Shown here piece after piece: positions 1 to 7,597 of a DNA stretch of 18,622 bases. The stretch is taken from assembly GCA_017437165.1 (NCBI GenBank), contig JAFSBS010000215.1, positions 1 to 18,622 of the forward strand, written 5' to 3'. This DNA comes from Clostridia bacterium. Lineage in GTDB: Bacteria; Bacillota; Clostridia; Oscillospirales; Acutalibacteraceae. A program made the translations under genes and the position numbers. How positions within the stretch are numbered: position 1 is the first letter of the stretch; each line of letters starts with the position of its first letter. The notes under the pieces are model-generated. The model searched no databases, had not been told where the DNA came from, and saw nothing but the letters and a program-made list of their open reading frames with translations.

Positions 1-614
1 ACATTTGCTATATCATAAATGTTTTTATATGAGTTATTTGCCATTAAGTAGCCACAAAACTCATCGTTTTCTTTTATTACAAAGAGTTTGTCGGTTTCAT
101 TTTTGTATTTGATTAAAGATTCAAGACCATCCCAGTTTTCGTCATCACAATTAGAATATTTTGAAAAATCAGTTTCAGTTTGAATTGACACATTTTGCGG
201 GATATCAAATTCTATTAAATCATTCTTTGAGAAGTGTGCAAATATGCCAAAATCTGCATAATAAGTTTTTTGTAATTTAAAATATTTTTTAAAAATTGTA
301 GAGCTAAAGAAATTAATGTTATTAGCACCAATTCGTAATTTTTTATATTTTTTTGCAACCCTTTTAATGTGCGAAAAAATATCAGAGATAAGAATTTCAG
401 TGCTTGTTTTAACTTCAATAATCAATTCATCAAATATATTTTCTGTTAAAACAACATAATCATCACTTGGAGTACCATCTGTAGTGTAAATTTCAACAGA
501 TTTAATTGCATAACCATCTTTACCACTATTTACAATGTTATCGCACAAATAGAAGTTTTTAATAATATCTTTTTCTAAAAACTCTAAAAAAGAATTGTTA
601 TCTACCTTTTTCAT
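1..614 (-). CDS. GNAT-like acetyltransferase, C-terminus cut by window edge
   Basis: An open frame of 204 codons runs from an ATG at 614 leftward off the window with no stop. A GGAGAAG ribosome site (complement of about 616-622) sits just before the ATG, which fixes the start. The first 165 or so residues match nothing I recognise; they are mixed hydrophobic/charged without a signal peptide or membrane segment. The last visible stretch (residues about 175-204) reads LFVIKENDEFCGYLMA and then IYDIANV, resembling the beta4-alpha3 part of a GNAT fold, where a conserved strand precedes the acetyl-CoA loop; that loop would lie beyond the edge. The gene follows the serine hydrolase by 49 bases on the same strand with no room for a clear promoter, so co-transcription is likely. 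The GNAT call is inference from a short stretch; the substrate is unknown. Confidence 0.6.
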   Translation of the reverse strand, partial: MKKVDNNSFLEFLEKDIIKNFYLCDNIVNSGKDGYAIKSVEIYTTDGTPSDDYVVLTENIFDELIIEVKTSTEILISDIFSHIKRVAKKYKKLRIGANNINFFSSTIFKKYFKLQKTYYADFGIFAHFSKNDLIEFDIPQNVSIQTETDFSKYSNCDDENWDGLESLIKYKNETDKLFVIKENDEFCGYLMANNSYKNIYDIAN

Positions 615-639
615 TTCTTCTCCTTCAACTAATTTCTTG

Positions 640-674
640 TTCCTGATTCCTAGTTCCTAGTTCCTATTTCCTAA
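640..674. repeat. Tandem 7-bp repeat, five units (TTCCTAG type)
   Basis: Five consecutive heptamers read on the plus strand as TTCCTGA, TTCCTAG, TTCCTAG, TTCCTAT and TTCCTAA; a degenerate sixth may precede them. On the transcribed (minus) strand the unit is TAGGAAC-like. The array overlaps the last codons and the stop of the serine hydrolase gene (its TAG is the complement of 664-666) and fills most of the gap before the GNAT-like gene. The array has no dyad symmetry, so it is not a terminator. A seven-base period does not preserve a reading frame. Confidence 0.85.
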
Positions 675-2259
675 CCTTACCCGTGTGCTTCGGGAAAAGT
701 ATCTTCTTCATCCTCGGAACTAAAAAGTCAATCCACGCATGGAAATATGCACCTTTTAATACATTTTTCAATGTATCACCCAGAATTCTTGCTTTCTTTT
801 CAAGACCGGGGTAAACATCAGGGTACATAGCAATTTTGTCACCATCAAATTTGAATGTGAGAATTCTTTTTGCTACTGCAGAAAGTGCTCTTATTGTAAT
901 TGTGAGAGTTTTTTCATCTTCCCAGTGTGCGTCTGAAATAACTTTATAAGTAAGACCGCTTAAATGAATTTCGCCATTAAGCGGTGTGCCGTTCATACCA
1001 ACAGGAATAGTATTCTTTTCGCCACCGTCTTCAGACCAACTGAAATGGAAACCGTATTCATTGAAGTTGAAAGAAATATCTGTCATATTACCGCCCGGAT
1101 TAGGGAGGTAATAAACAACAGGCATGGGTAATGCACTTACAGGAAGGTGAGCCGCTTTGTTTACAAAAATAGGTTTTCTTAAAGAATAAACTTTACCTTC
1201 AATTTCTTTTTCTAAAGCACTCCTTTCTGTAACAAGAGGTGGCACTTCAGGAGCTAATTCGCATTTAACAGAATCTTCTGTGTCAGTTTCTTCAATAAAC
1301 GCATCTTTAATATATTTCCATATAATATCAAGTGTCTGTTGAAGATTTGAGTTTGTACTTGTCGTAACTACACAAGCATCATAATCAGGAATTGCGATTG
1401 CGTATTGTGAGTAAAGACCTTCGCAACGATAGGTGTTTTCCATTCCTGCACAACGCCAGAAACCATAACCATAACCAGCTTTGCAATCAGGTTTTGATTG
1501 TGAACCTGAATTGTCATTCCGGTAACTTGTTGCTTCTTTTGTCCACCATTCAGGAATTACCTGTTCACCGTTGTATTTACCGCCATTCATATAGCAGAGA
1601 ATAAGCTTTGCTATATCTTCTGTTTTTAAGAAAAGACCCCAACCACCTGCTTCAATTCCCTGTGGAGATTTTTCCCATACAGGTACATCAATACCAAGTG
1701 GTTCGAAAAGGCGAGGAGTTAAATACTCTGTAACAGACATTTTTGCAACTCTTGTAATTGCCGCTGCAGCAACATAGAAGTTGTCGTTTATATAACGCCA
1801 GTCTGTATCGGGTTCGAAAGCCCATTTGGAACTTAAAAAGAGTCTTATCCAATCGGGGTCGCTTCTTCCTTTTACACCCGCTGCTTTACCGCTCGTCATA
1901 GAAACAAGGTGGTCAATTGTAAGTTTCTCTAAATATTTATCTTGCCTTTTTGGTTTGTAGTCAGGGAATATATCAAGAAATTTAGTTTCTTTTGCTAAAA
2001 GCCCCTCATCTAAAGCAAAACCATAAGCAGTAGCAAGGAAACTTTTACTGACCGAGTAAACCATGTGAGTGTCACTTGCTTTAAGCGGTGCCTGATATGT
2101 TTCAACTGCAACTTTGCCATGGCGGAGAATCATAAGACTATGAAGTTCGCAATCTTCTCTTTCCATTTCCTCAAGCATTTCGCTTATAACTTTTGAAGAA
2201 ATACCGGCACTTTCTGGATTTTTTGCTCTTTCTAATTGTTTTTCTAAAAGTTTTTCCAT
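664..2259 (-). CDS. Serine hydrolase, beta-lactamase/penicillin-binding-protein fold
   Basis: A 531-residue protein of the beta-lactamase (class C/esterase EstB-like) superfamily. The nucleophile motif SxxK is at S69-V70-S71-K72 inside VYSVSKSF, and the YxN motif is Y156-I157-N158 in RYINDNF. A later EGLYSQYAI stretch stands where these enzymes have their third motif. The first 330 residues or so hold the catalytic domain; about 200 C-terminal residues form an extra, probably beta-rich domain. There is no signal peptide, so the enzyme looks cytoplasmic, unlike most penicillin-recognising relatives; the substrate is unknown. I prefer the ATG at 2259; a GTG four codons upstream (2271) is also in frame but abuts a terminator hairpin. 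The stop codon lies inside a tandem heptamer repeat. It is downstream of the radical SAM gene, separated by that hairpin, so expression probably depends on readthrough. Confidence 0.85.
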   Translation of the reverse strand: MEKLLEKQLERAKNPESAGISSKVISEMLEEMEREDCELHSLMILRHGKVAVETYQAPLKASDTHMVYSVSKSFLATAYGFALDEGLLAKETKFLDIFPDYKPKRQDKYLEKLTIDHLVSMTSGKAAGVKGRSDPDWIRLFLSSKWAFEPDTDWRYINDNFYVAAAAITRVAKMSVTEYLTPRLFEPLGIDVPVWEKSPQGIEAGGWGLFLKTEDIAKLILCYMNGGKYNGEQVIPEWWTKEATSYRNDNSGSQSKPDCKAGYGYGFWRCAGMENTYRCEGLYSQYAIAIPDYDACVVTTSTNSNLQQTLDIIWKYIKDAFIEETDTEDSVKCELAPEVPPLVTERSALEKEIEGKVYSLRKPIFVNKAAHLPVSALPMPVVYYLPNPGGNMTDISFNFNEYGFHFSWSEDGGEKNTIPVGMNGTPLNGEIHLSGLTYKVISDAHWEDEKTLTITIRALSAVAKRILTFKFDGDKIAMYPDVYPGLEKKARILGDTLKNVLKGAYFHAWIDFLVPRMKKILFPKHTGKVRK

Positions 2260-2277
2260 AATTATTCTCACTTATTT

Positions 2278-2313
2278 AAAAATAGGCATCGGTAAAAATC
2301 GATGCCTATTTTT
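2278..2313 (-). terminator. Strong hairpin between radical SAM and serine hydrolase genes
   Basis: A perfect 14-bp stem (2278-2291 with 2300-2313) with an 8-base loop, starting and ending in runs of A/T, so on the minus strand it is followed by five or more U. It lies immediately after the radical SAM stop codon (2318) and about 19 bases before the serine hydrolase ATG (2259). It can act as an intrinsic terminator or as a partial terminator that lowers downstream expression; the space after it is too small for a separate promoter. Confidence 0.85.
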
Positions 2314-2317
2314 GATT

Positions 2318-3748
2318 TTATTCGAAATCTTTGTAGTCTTTTACGTGTTTTGCTTCAGCTTCGTCATAAATACTTATACTTCTGAGTCTGAAGTTAATAA
2401 AACCGTGTTCTTTTTCCATTCTGTCAGCAGTTTCTTTCCACTTAGCAGAAACATCAACAATTTTGTTGAATAAATCTTCAACCGGTTCAGGACAACTGAG
2501 GTCAGTAGATTTAGCACCTGAAACCTCAACCATTCTCTTGAGAGCACCCGGTTGGTCCATAACAGGACAAGGACGAAGCATATTTGAACTGAATGGTTGA
2601 CGCTCTCTGTAAGCCATAAAGATAGGGCTTTGAAGCGCATCAATGAGAGTTGCTTCTTTAATATTTACATTTGAATAGTGAGCGAAAACGCAAGGTTCAC
2701 AGTCGCCATTTGCACTGATATGGAAATATTGCTTACCACCGGCAACACAACCACCAACATATTCACCGTCATTGAAGAAGTCGATTGTGAAAATTGGTTT
2801 TTGAGCGCCTTTCTGGAAACGCCATTTTCTTATCTGATTGTACATAAGTTCGCGTTGTTCTGCAGTAGCCATAAGTTCGTTTGTAGCGTCAGCACCGACA
2901 GGAACAAATGTGAAGTACCAAGCAAAAATAACACCTAAATCAATAAGGAAATCTGCATATTCGTCAGAAGCGATAACGTCTGCATTCATTTTTGTGTAGC
3001 AAAGTGAAGCACCGAAAGGAATACCGCGTGCTTTGAGTTTTTCCATAGCCGAAATAACTTTACTATATGTACCTTTACCACGACGTGCATCAGTTGTTTC
3101 TTCGTTACCTTCAATAGAGATTGTGAGTAATAAGTTACCAACACGTTTTACATCATCTGCAAAAGCATCGTCAACTAAAGTACCATTTGTGAAAGAAATG
3201 AAAAGACATTCAGGATTTTCTTCACAGATTCTTATAAGGTCTTTCTTTCTCATAAGTGGTTCGCCACCTGTGTAAAGATAAACGAATGTACCGATTTCTT
3301 TACCTTGTCTGATGATGTTTGTAATATCATCATAAGTTAACTGACTTGCTTTTGAGTAATCTGCAGCCCAACAACCTGTACATTTTAAGTTACAAGCGGT
3401 GGTAGGGTCTAAAAGAATAGCCCACGGAATATTACAATCATATTTCTTTTGAGCTGCTTTTCTTAATTCGTAACCACGGATAAAAGCACTCATAAAAGGT
3501 GGTACGAGTTTTTCAATAATGTCTGCGTCAACATATTCAATAATATGTTTAACAAAGTTTGCCCATTCGTGATTCGGGTCAATCATACCTTCTCTGAGTT
3601 TTAAAAGTGCGTTGTGGTAGAGGTCTTTACCTTCTGTAAGTTTAAGACCTTTATCAATCAATTTGATTGAGTTTTTGTCAACATCTTCTTTAAGATATTT
3701 AACTCCCTTCTTAACAGCCAATTTAATAGCAGTCTCTTTAATACCCAT
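2318..3748 (-). CDS. Radical SAM/SPASM-type protein
   Basis: A 476-residue radical S-adenosylmethionine protein. The cluster-binding CxxxCxxC motif is C119-C123-C126 (CNLKCTGCW) and the SAM-contacting GGEP is at 161-164 (YLYTGGEPLM). Strands typical of the half-barrel follow (SFTNGTL, LLLTISIEG). The C-terminal half holds further cysteines at about 334, 350, 353, 394 and 419, including HISANGDCEPCVF, typical of a SPASM auxiliary-cluster domain. An N-terminal helical stretch of about 100 residues precedes the barrel. The start is supported by AAGGATGG about seven bases before the ATG. SPASM enzymes modify peptides or proteins, but no small precursor peptide was found nearby, so the substrate is unknown. 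It is upstream of the serine hydrolase and GNAT-like genes and downstream of a membrane-anchored protein, all on one strand. The family call is firm; the specific reaction is not. Confidence 0.92.
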   Translation of the reverse strand: MGIKETAIKLAVKKGVKYLKEDVDKNSIKLIDKGLKLTEGKDLYHNALLKLREGMIDPNHEWANFVKHIIEYVDADIIEKLVPPFMSAFIRGYELRKAAQKKYDCNIPWAILLDPTTACNLKCTGCWAADYSKASQLTYDDITNIIRQGKEIGTFVYLYTGGEPLMRKKDLIRICEENPECLFISFTNGTLVDDAFADDVKRVGNLLLTISIEGNEETTDARRGKGTYSKVISAMEKLKARGIPFGASLCYTKMNADVIASDEYADFLIDLGVIFAWYFTFVPVGADATNELMATAEQRELMYNQIRKWRFQKGAQKPIFTIDFFNDGEYVGGCVAGGKQYFHISANGDCEPCVFAHYSNVNIKEATLIDALQSPIFMAYRERQPFSSNMLRPCPVMDQPGALKRMVEVSGAKSTDLSCPEPVEDLFNKIVDVSAKWKETADRMEKEHGFINFRLRSISIYDEAEAKHVKDYKDFE

Positions 3749-3785
3749 TCTTTTCCATCCTTATCAATAATATACTTTTATTTTT

Positions 3786-3797
3786 CCGATTGCTCGG
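3786..3797. promoter_or_regulatory. Short palindrome upstream of radical SAM gene, possible operator
   Basis: CCGA-TTGC-TCGG is an interrupted palindrome in the 66-base gap before the radical SAM gene. On the minus strand it reads ATACCGAGC-AATCGGA. It resembles ACCGA(N)TCGGT-type operators of some TetR-family regulators, but no regulator is in the window. It could also be a weak four-bp hairpin, too short to terminate the upstream gene by itself. Confidence 0.25.
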
Positions 3798-3814
3798 TAT
3801 TTTAACAAATTAGT

Positions 3815-4756
3815 TTATAATGGCAATTCCCAGATTTCAGTCTGTTCACCATCAAATACGGCATAACCACTTAAAGAACCCTTTGCACCTTCACCATAAA
3901 CATGAAGTGGAATTGAGTATCTTGCGTAAGTGACGTAACCCTGAGGGTTAACTTTTATCATAATGCTTGAACCTAAATACTGGATTTCACCACTTGTAAT
4001 GGTCATACCCATAAGGTCAATAGAAGAAACATCAAGGTAACCGATACCTTTTGAGTTGTGATGTGGAATTTTTACCTGGTCAACGTTTTCTTGCACAAGA
4101 GTGACTATATAAACTGAAAGGTTACCTTCCTGATAGGCATTTGCAGATTTTACACCATCTGCAGAAAGTGAAAATGAAGCATTTTTCGGTAGGAGAATCT
4201 GCGTTGTTTCACCCTCGTTTGTAACTGCACTACCATTTGAAAAATTAAGTGTCTGGTCAGTAGGTTTAACAACTGCACCTACAAGAGCATTAGCAACTCT
4301 CTGACCGATTGCACCGCCTGTACATTCAGTAATATTTGCAATAAAACTTTCAGAGTGATGAACAGCAAGATTACCTTTGTATGATTTTGTATAGTTAATT
4401 GCTGCAGTCATTTTTGAAAGAATTTCGGTTTTTCCTAATGAAGAAAGTGAAGAATTGCCGTTACCGGCAGGGTTTTGTTGCTGGGTAACAGGAGTGTTCT
4501 GCCAACCGCTATCATCAGTAATCTGCGGTAATGTTGTGCTGAATGGAGAAATTACCGCAACGTTTGTTGAAAGTTCAGTCTGCCCCGGCAAAGTTTCATA
4601 ATTGTAAGATGTGTTAGTGTTATCCACTTTTTTATCATCTGAAGTAGTTTTTATGTACGCTACTGCAACAACGGTTATACTTAAGAGTATAGCAAAAACA
4701 GAAACTGCCTGGATATATAAATCTTTTTGCGCAAGTTTCAATAATTTTTTAAACAT
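3815..4756 (-). CDS. Membrane-anchored extracellular protein of unknown function
   Basis: A 313-residue protein with a basic start (MFKKLLKLAQKD), one hydrophobic segment at about 14-36 and no lipobox, so it is most likely an N-in, C-out membrane anchor. Residues 37-105 are a Ser/Thr/Asn/Gln-rich linker. Residues 106-313 form an alternating, beta-rich domain with a helical front part (TEILSKMTAAINYTKSYKG), ending in EIWELPL. I recognise no family and assign no function. An AGGAGGTAAAGA site precedes the ATG, a very strong ribosome site. It is divergent from the two-component operon. The intervening region contains a TTAACA-N5-TTAACA direct repeat placed about 20 bases upstream of a TATTAT box for this gene, which suggests control by an OmpR/PhoP-type regulator, possibly the neighbouring one. 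Confidence 0.8.
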   Translation of the reverse strand: MFKKLLKLAQKDLYIQAVSVFAILLSITVVAVAYIKTTSDDKKVDNTNTSYNYETLPGQTELSTNVAVISPFSTTLPQITDDSGWQNTPVTQQQNPAGNGNSSLSSLGKTEILSKMTAAINYTKSYKGNLAVHHSESFIANITECTGGAIGQRVANALVGAVVKPTDQTLNFSNGSAVTNEGETTQILLPKNASFSLSADGVKSANAYQEGNLSVYIVTLVQENVDQVKIPHHNSKGIGYLDVSSIDLMGMTITSGEIQYLGSSIMIKVNPQGYVTYARYSIPLHVYGEGAKGSLSGYAVFDGEQTEIWELPL

Positions 4757-4805
4757 TCTTTACCTCCTGATATAAAACCAGTGAAAACATTCCCGAAAAA
4801 TACAC

Positions 4806-4811
4806 ATAATA
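4806..4811 (-). promoter_or_regulatory. Possible -10 box (TATTAT) for the membrane-anchored protein
   Basis: On the minus strand TATTAT lies about 45 bases before the ATG at 4756. No good TTGACA match sits 17 bases upstream; instead the direct-repeat regulator site begins about 20 bases away. That arrangement is typical of promoters activated by OmpR/PhoB-type regulators, whose binding replaces the -35 box. This is inference from spacing only. Confidence 0.35.
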
Positions 4812-4830
4812 TTTACGAAAAACTAACGTT

Positions 4831-4847
4831 TGTTAAGATGATGTTAA
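4831..4847 (-). promoter_or_regulatory. PhoP-box-like direct repeat (TTAACA-N5-TTAACA)
   Basis: On the minus strand two exact TTAACA copies are separated by five bases, an 11-bp period (plus-strand TGTTAA at 4831-4836 and 4842-4847). This matches the known Bacillus PhoP half-site pattern TT(A/C/T)A(C/T)A with about five-base spacers. It sits between the membrane-anchored protein gene and the divergent response regulator. Only two copies are exact; PhoP usually uses four, so the regulator's identity is uncertain. Confidence 0.5.
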
Positions 4848-4940
4848 GATTTTCGAGGGAATTTCAATTAAAACGCAGATATACAGTTATGTTACTACAT
4901 TTCTAAAAAAAATGCAAGTATAATTGAAGATAAAATTTAG

Positions 4941-4969
4941 TTGTAATAGCAGAAAGATTATGGTAAAAT
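4941..4969 (+). promoter_or_regulatory. Sigma-A promoter for the two-component operon
   Basis: TTGTAA at 4941-4946 and TAAAAT at 4964-4969 are separated by exactly 17 bases. A TG one base before the -10 makes an extended -10 element. The predicted leader to the TTG start at 5018 is roughly 40 bases. Confidence 0.6.
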
Positions 4970-5017
4970 ATTTTTAAGCGTTATTCTATTCAGAAAGAAA
5001 AGGGCAGGTGTGTTGTT

Positions 5018-5689
5018 TTGGTTAATATTTTAGTTGTTGAAGATGATATTAAACTTAATCAGATTGTTTGTTCACATCTTATAAAAAACGGCTATTCTGC
5101 AACGGGTTGTTTTACAGCTGATGAAGCCTATAATGTTATGTACAACAGTCTTTACGATATGATAATTTCAGATATTATGATGCCCAAAACAGATGGTTTT
5201 GCTTTTCTTGAGAATGTCAGAAAAATAAACAAAAACATTCCCATAATTTTTATGACAGCAAAAGATGATTATGCTTCCAAAGAAAAAGGTTTTAATCTGG
5301 GCGTTGATGATTATATGGTGAAACCTATTGATTTGGACGAATTACTTTTAAGAGTTGGTGCTATTTTACGCAGAGCCAATATTATTTCTGACAGAAAAAT
5401 AAATATTGGTAAACTTACTCTTGATGCGGATGAAATGACTGCAACTGTAAATGATGAAGTTGTGCCTTTGACAGTAAGAGAATTTAATATACTTTATAAA
5501 CTTCTGTCATATCCCAAAAAGACGTTTTCGCGTTCACAACTCCTTGATGAATTCTGGGGTGTTGACAGTAGTACAAGTCTTCGTTCAGTTGATGTTTATA
5601 TCACTAAAATCAGGGAAAAATTTGCGTCTTGTGAAGATTTTAAAATTGTTACAATTCACGGTCTTGGTTACAAAGCGGTATTAAAATGA
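5018..5689 (+). CDS. OmpR/PhoB-family response regulator
   Basis: A 223-residue two-component response regulator. The receiver domain (about 1-118) has the acidic pair D9/D10, the phosphorylation site D52 in IISDIMMPK, the switch residue T80 and K102 in MVKPID. The C-terminal winged-helix DNA-binding domain (about 127-223) shows the usual LTVREFNIL, SRSQLLDEFW and VDVYITKIREK elements, ending in IHGLGYKA. The start is a TTG at 5018 preceded by GGGCAGGTG seven bases away; it gives the canonical MVNILVVEDD opening. The gene overlaps the histidine kinase by four bases, so the pair is translationally coupled. A PhoP-like direct repeat lies upstream, possibly a target of this protein. Family assignment is firm; the regulon is inference. 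Confidence 0.93.
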   Translation: MVNILVVEDDIKLNQIVCSHLIKNGYSATGCFTADEAYNVMYNSLYDMIISDIMMPKTDGFAFLENVRKINKNIPIIFMTAKDDYASKEKGFNLGVDDYMVKPIDLDELLLRVGAILRRANIISDRKINIGKLTLDADEMTATVNDEVVPLTVREFNILYKLLSYPKKTFSRSQLLDEFWGVDSSTSLRSVDVYITKIREKFASCEDFKIVTIHGLGYKAVLK

Positions 5690-6771
5690 AAAGTATTATA
5701 AATAACGAGAGGGCAAAGAAAAAAACAGTTCATAGGACATTGCCTGAAGATGTTTCGTTTTTTTCGGTTAAAGGATATATAATTGCAGTTACAATAGCGT
5801 TGGTTTTAGCCCTTATTCCACCGCTTATGTTTGAGTTTAATTTTTCGGTTCTTTTTACCAAGTATGGCTTGTGGTATATTGCGTACTATCTTATAATGGC
5901 GGCAGTTGTTTACAGACTTATTCTTTATTTCGTAAAAGTGAATTACAGCAAACATTTGCAGAAAATAAGCGAAGCAACAAGAAAAGTTACAAAGGGCGAT
6001 TTTTCGGTTGAAATTGAACTTGATGAAAGTCTCAAAGATAATTCATATATAAATATTATGTTCCGGGATTTTAATACAATGGTTGCAGAACTTAACAGTA
6101 TTGAATCATTAAAAGATGATTTTATTTCAAATGTTTCGCACGAAATAAAAACGCCGTTATCAATTATAAACAACTACACAACTGCGTTGAAAGATAAGGA
6201 TTTACCGGAAAAAATAAGAGAAGAATATATTGAAATAGTAATAGAAAGTACAGAAAAACTTTCGGATTTGGTTACAAATATTTTAAGACTAAGTAAAATT
6301 GAAAACAGAAAAATTTTACCCGAGAAAAAAGAGTACGATTTATGTCGCCAGCTTTCTGACTGTGCTTTGTCTTTTGAAGAAGTATGGGAAGAAAAAAATA
6401 TTGAATTTATAGCCGATATGGAAGACAGAGTTATTATAAATGATAATTTTGTGTTTTTAGATATTATCTGGCACAATCTTCTTTCAAATGCCTTTAAATT
6501 TACGGAGAATGGCGGTACCGTGTCGCTGATTCAGACGTCAGACGAAGAGTTTGTTACGGTGAAAATAAAAGACACGGGGTGCGGAATTGATGAGGAAACC
6601 CAATCACATATTTTTGATAAATTTTATCAGGGTGACACTTCTCACGCAGAAGAAGGTAATGGTTTAGGACTTGCTCTTGTGCAAAAAATTGCTGAAAGAA
6701 ATAATTATGAAATTTCAGTGGAAAGTGAAATTGGCAAGGGTACAGAGTTTACTGTGAAAATTAAAAAGTAA
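5686..6771 (+). CDS. Sensor histidine kinase with two membrane segments and almost no extracellular loop
   Basis: A 361-residue histidine kinase. Membrane segments are at about 30-49 and 61-83, with a loop of only about a dozen residues, so there is no extracellular sensing domain. A HAMP-like linker (about 84-130) leads to the HisKA helix with phospho-acceptor H142 in SNVSHEIKTPLS. The ATPase domain shows the N box (N264/N268 in WHNLLSNAFKFT), G1 (DTGCGID, about 296-302), an F box (IFDKFYQGD) and G2 (GNGLGLAL, about 324-331). The start ATG overlaps the regulator's TGA (ATGA). The tiny loop resembles intramembrane-sensing kinases, which often detect signals through a partner membrane protein. 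The divergent membrane-anchored protein is a possible partner, but this is inference. Confidence 0.93.
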   Translation: MKSIINNERAKKKTVHRTLPEDVSFFSVKGYIIAVTIALVLALIPPLMFEFNFSVLFTKYGLWYIAYYLIMAAVVYRLILYFVKVNYSKHLQKISEATRKVTKGDFSVEIELDESLKDNSYINIMFRDFNTMVAELNSIESLKDDFISNVSHEIKTPLSIINNYTTALKDKDLPEKIREEYIEIVIESTEKLSDLVTNILRLSKIENRKILPEKKEYDLCRQLSDCALSFEEVWEEKNIEFIADMEDRVIINDNFVFLDIIWHNLLSNAFKFTENGGTVSLIQTSDEEFVTVKIKDTGCGIDEETQSHIFDKFYQGDTSHAEEGNGLGLALVQKIAERNNYEISVESEIGKGTEFTVKIKK

Positions 6772-6794
6772 TATTAAAGAAATGGGGACTTAAA

Positions 6795-7568
6795 ATGTCA
6801 GAAAAAGTAATTTTAGTATTAGTTGATGGTATGCGTCCTGATGGTATGATGCAGTGCGGTAATCCATTTGCAGAAAAGCTTATAAAAGAAAGTACATATT
6901 CTCTTAAAGCACAGACTGTTATGCCATCTGTAACACTTCCTTGTCATCTGGCTTTATTCCACAGTGTTGACCCGATGCGCCACGGTATTTTATCAAATAC
7001 TTATGTACCGCAGGTAAGACCTATTGAAAGCCTTTTTGATCGTCTTGATAACCATGACAAGAAATGTGCATTTTTCTACACATGGGAAGAACTCAGGGAT
7101 TTGTCAAGACCTGACCATCTTCACACAGCACTTTGTTTAAATCAACACAAACAAAGCGATACCGATACAAAGATTACAGATGCGGCAATAAAATACATAA
7201 ATGAGGAAAATCCGGACTTTTTGTTCCTTTATTTAGGAGAAACAGATGAAGTCGGCGGTCACGATTGCGGTTGGATGAGCGAGCAATATATGAAGAGTGT
7301 AAGCAAGGCTCTCTCTTGTACAGAAAAACTCAAAAACAGTATTCCTGATGATTACACAATAATTCTTCTTGCAGACCACGGTGGTCACGACCGTTGCCAT
7401 GGTGATGATATTCCTGAGGATATGACAATTCCGATTGTGTTCTGCGGCAATCGCTTCGAAAAAGGTAAAGAATTAGGTGCAATTTCAATTAAAGATGTTG
7501 CAGTGACAATTGCAAAGCTTCTTGAAGTAAGCCCTGCTAAAGAATGGGAAGGAACGTCTGTTATCTGA
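6795..7568 (+). CDS. Small alkaline-phosphatase-superfamily enzyme (nucleotide pyrophosphatase/phosphodiesterase type)
   Basis: A 257-residue metalloenzyme of the type I phosphodiesterase/alkaline phosphatase superfamily. Candidate two-metal ligands are visible: D11 (VLVDGMRPDG), the nucleophile T47 (MPSVTLPCH), D151 and H156 (GETDEVGGHD), D194-H195 (LADHGGH) and H202 in the following CHGDD segment. It is shorter than most family members (often 400 or more) and has no signal peptide, so it should act in the cytoplasm. Such enzymes hydrolyse phosphodiesters, pyrophosphates or phosphonates; the substrate cannot be told from sequence. It starts 23 bases after the histidine kinase stop on the same strand, so it is probably the third gene of that operon. 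The ribosome site is weak (ATGGGGAC). A strong hairpin follows the stop. Confidence 0.85.
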   Translation: MSEKVILVLVDGMRPDGMMQCGNPFAEKLIKESTYSLKAQTVMPSVTLPCHLALFHSVDPMRHGILSNTYVPQVRPIESLFDRLDNHDKKCAFFYTWEELRDLSRPDHLHTALCLNQHKQSDTDTKITDAAIKYINEENPDFLFLYLGETDEVGGHDCGWMSEQYMKSVSKALSCTEKLKNSIPDDYTIILLADHGGHDRCHGDDIPEDMTIPIVFCGNRFEKGKELGAISIKDVAVTIAKLLEVSPAKEWEGTSVI

Positions 7569-7597
7569 TTTTCTTGCGGTGCAGTGATTTGAAATTA

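Noticed and set aside
1392..1604. A small plus-strand open frame within the serine hydrolase gene
   Set aside because: It is antisense to a well-supported gene, has no ribosome site and no recognisable content.
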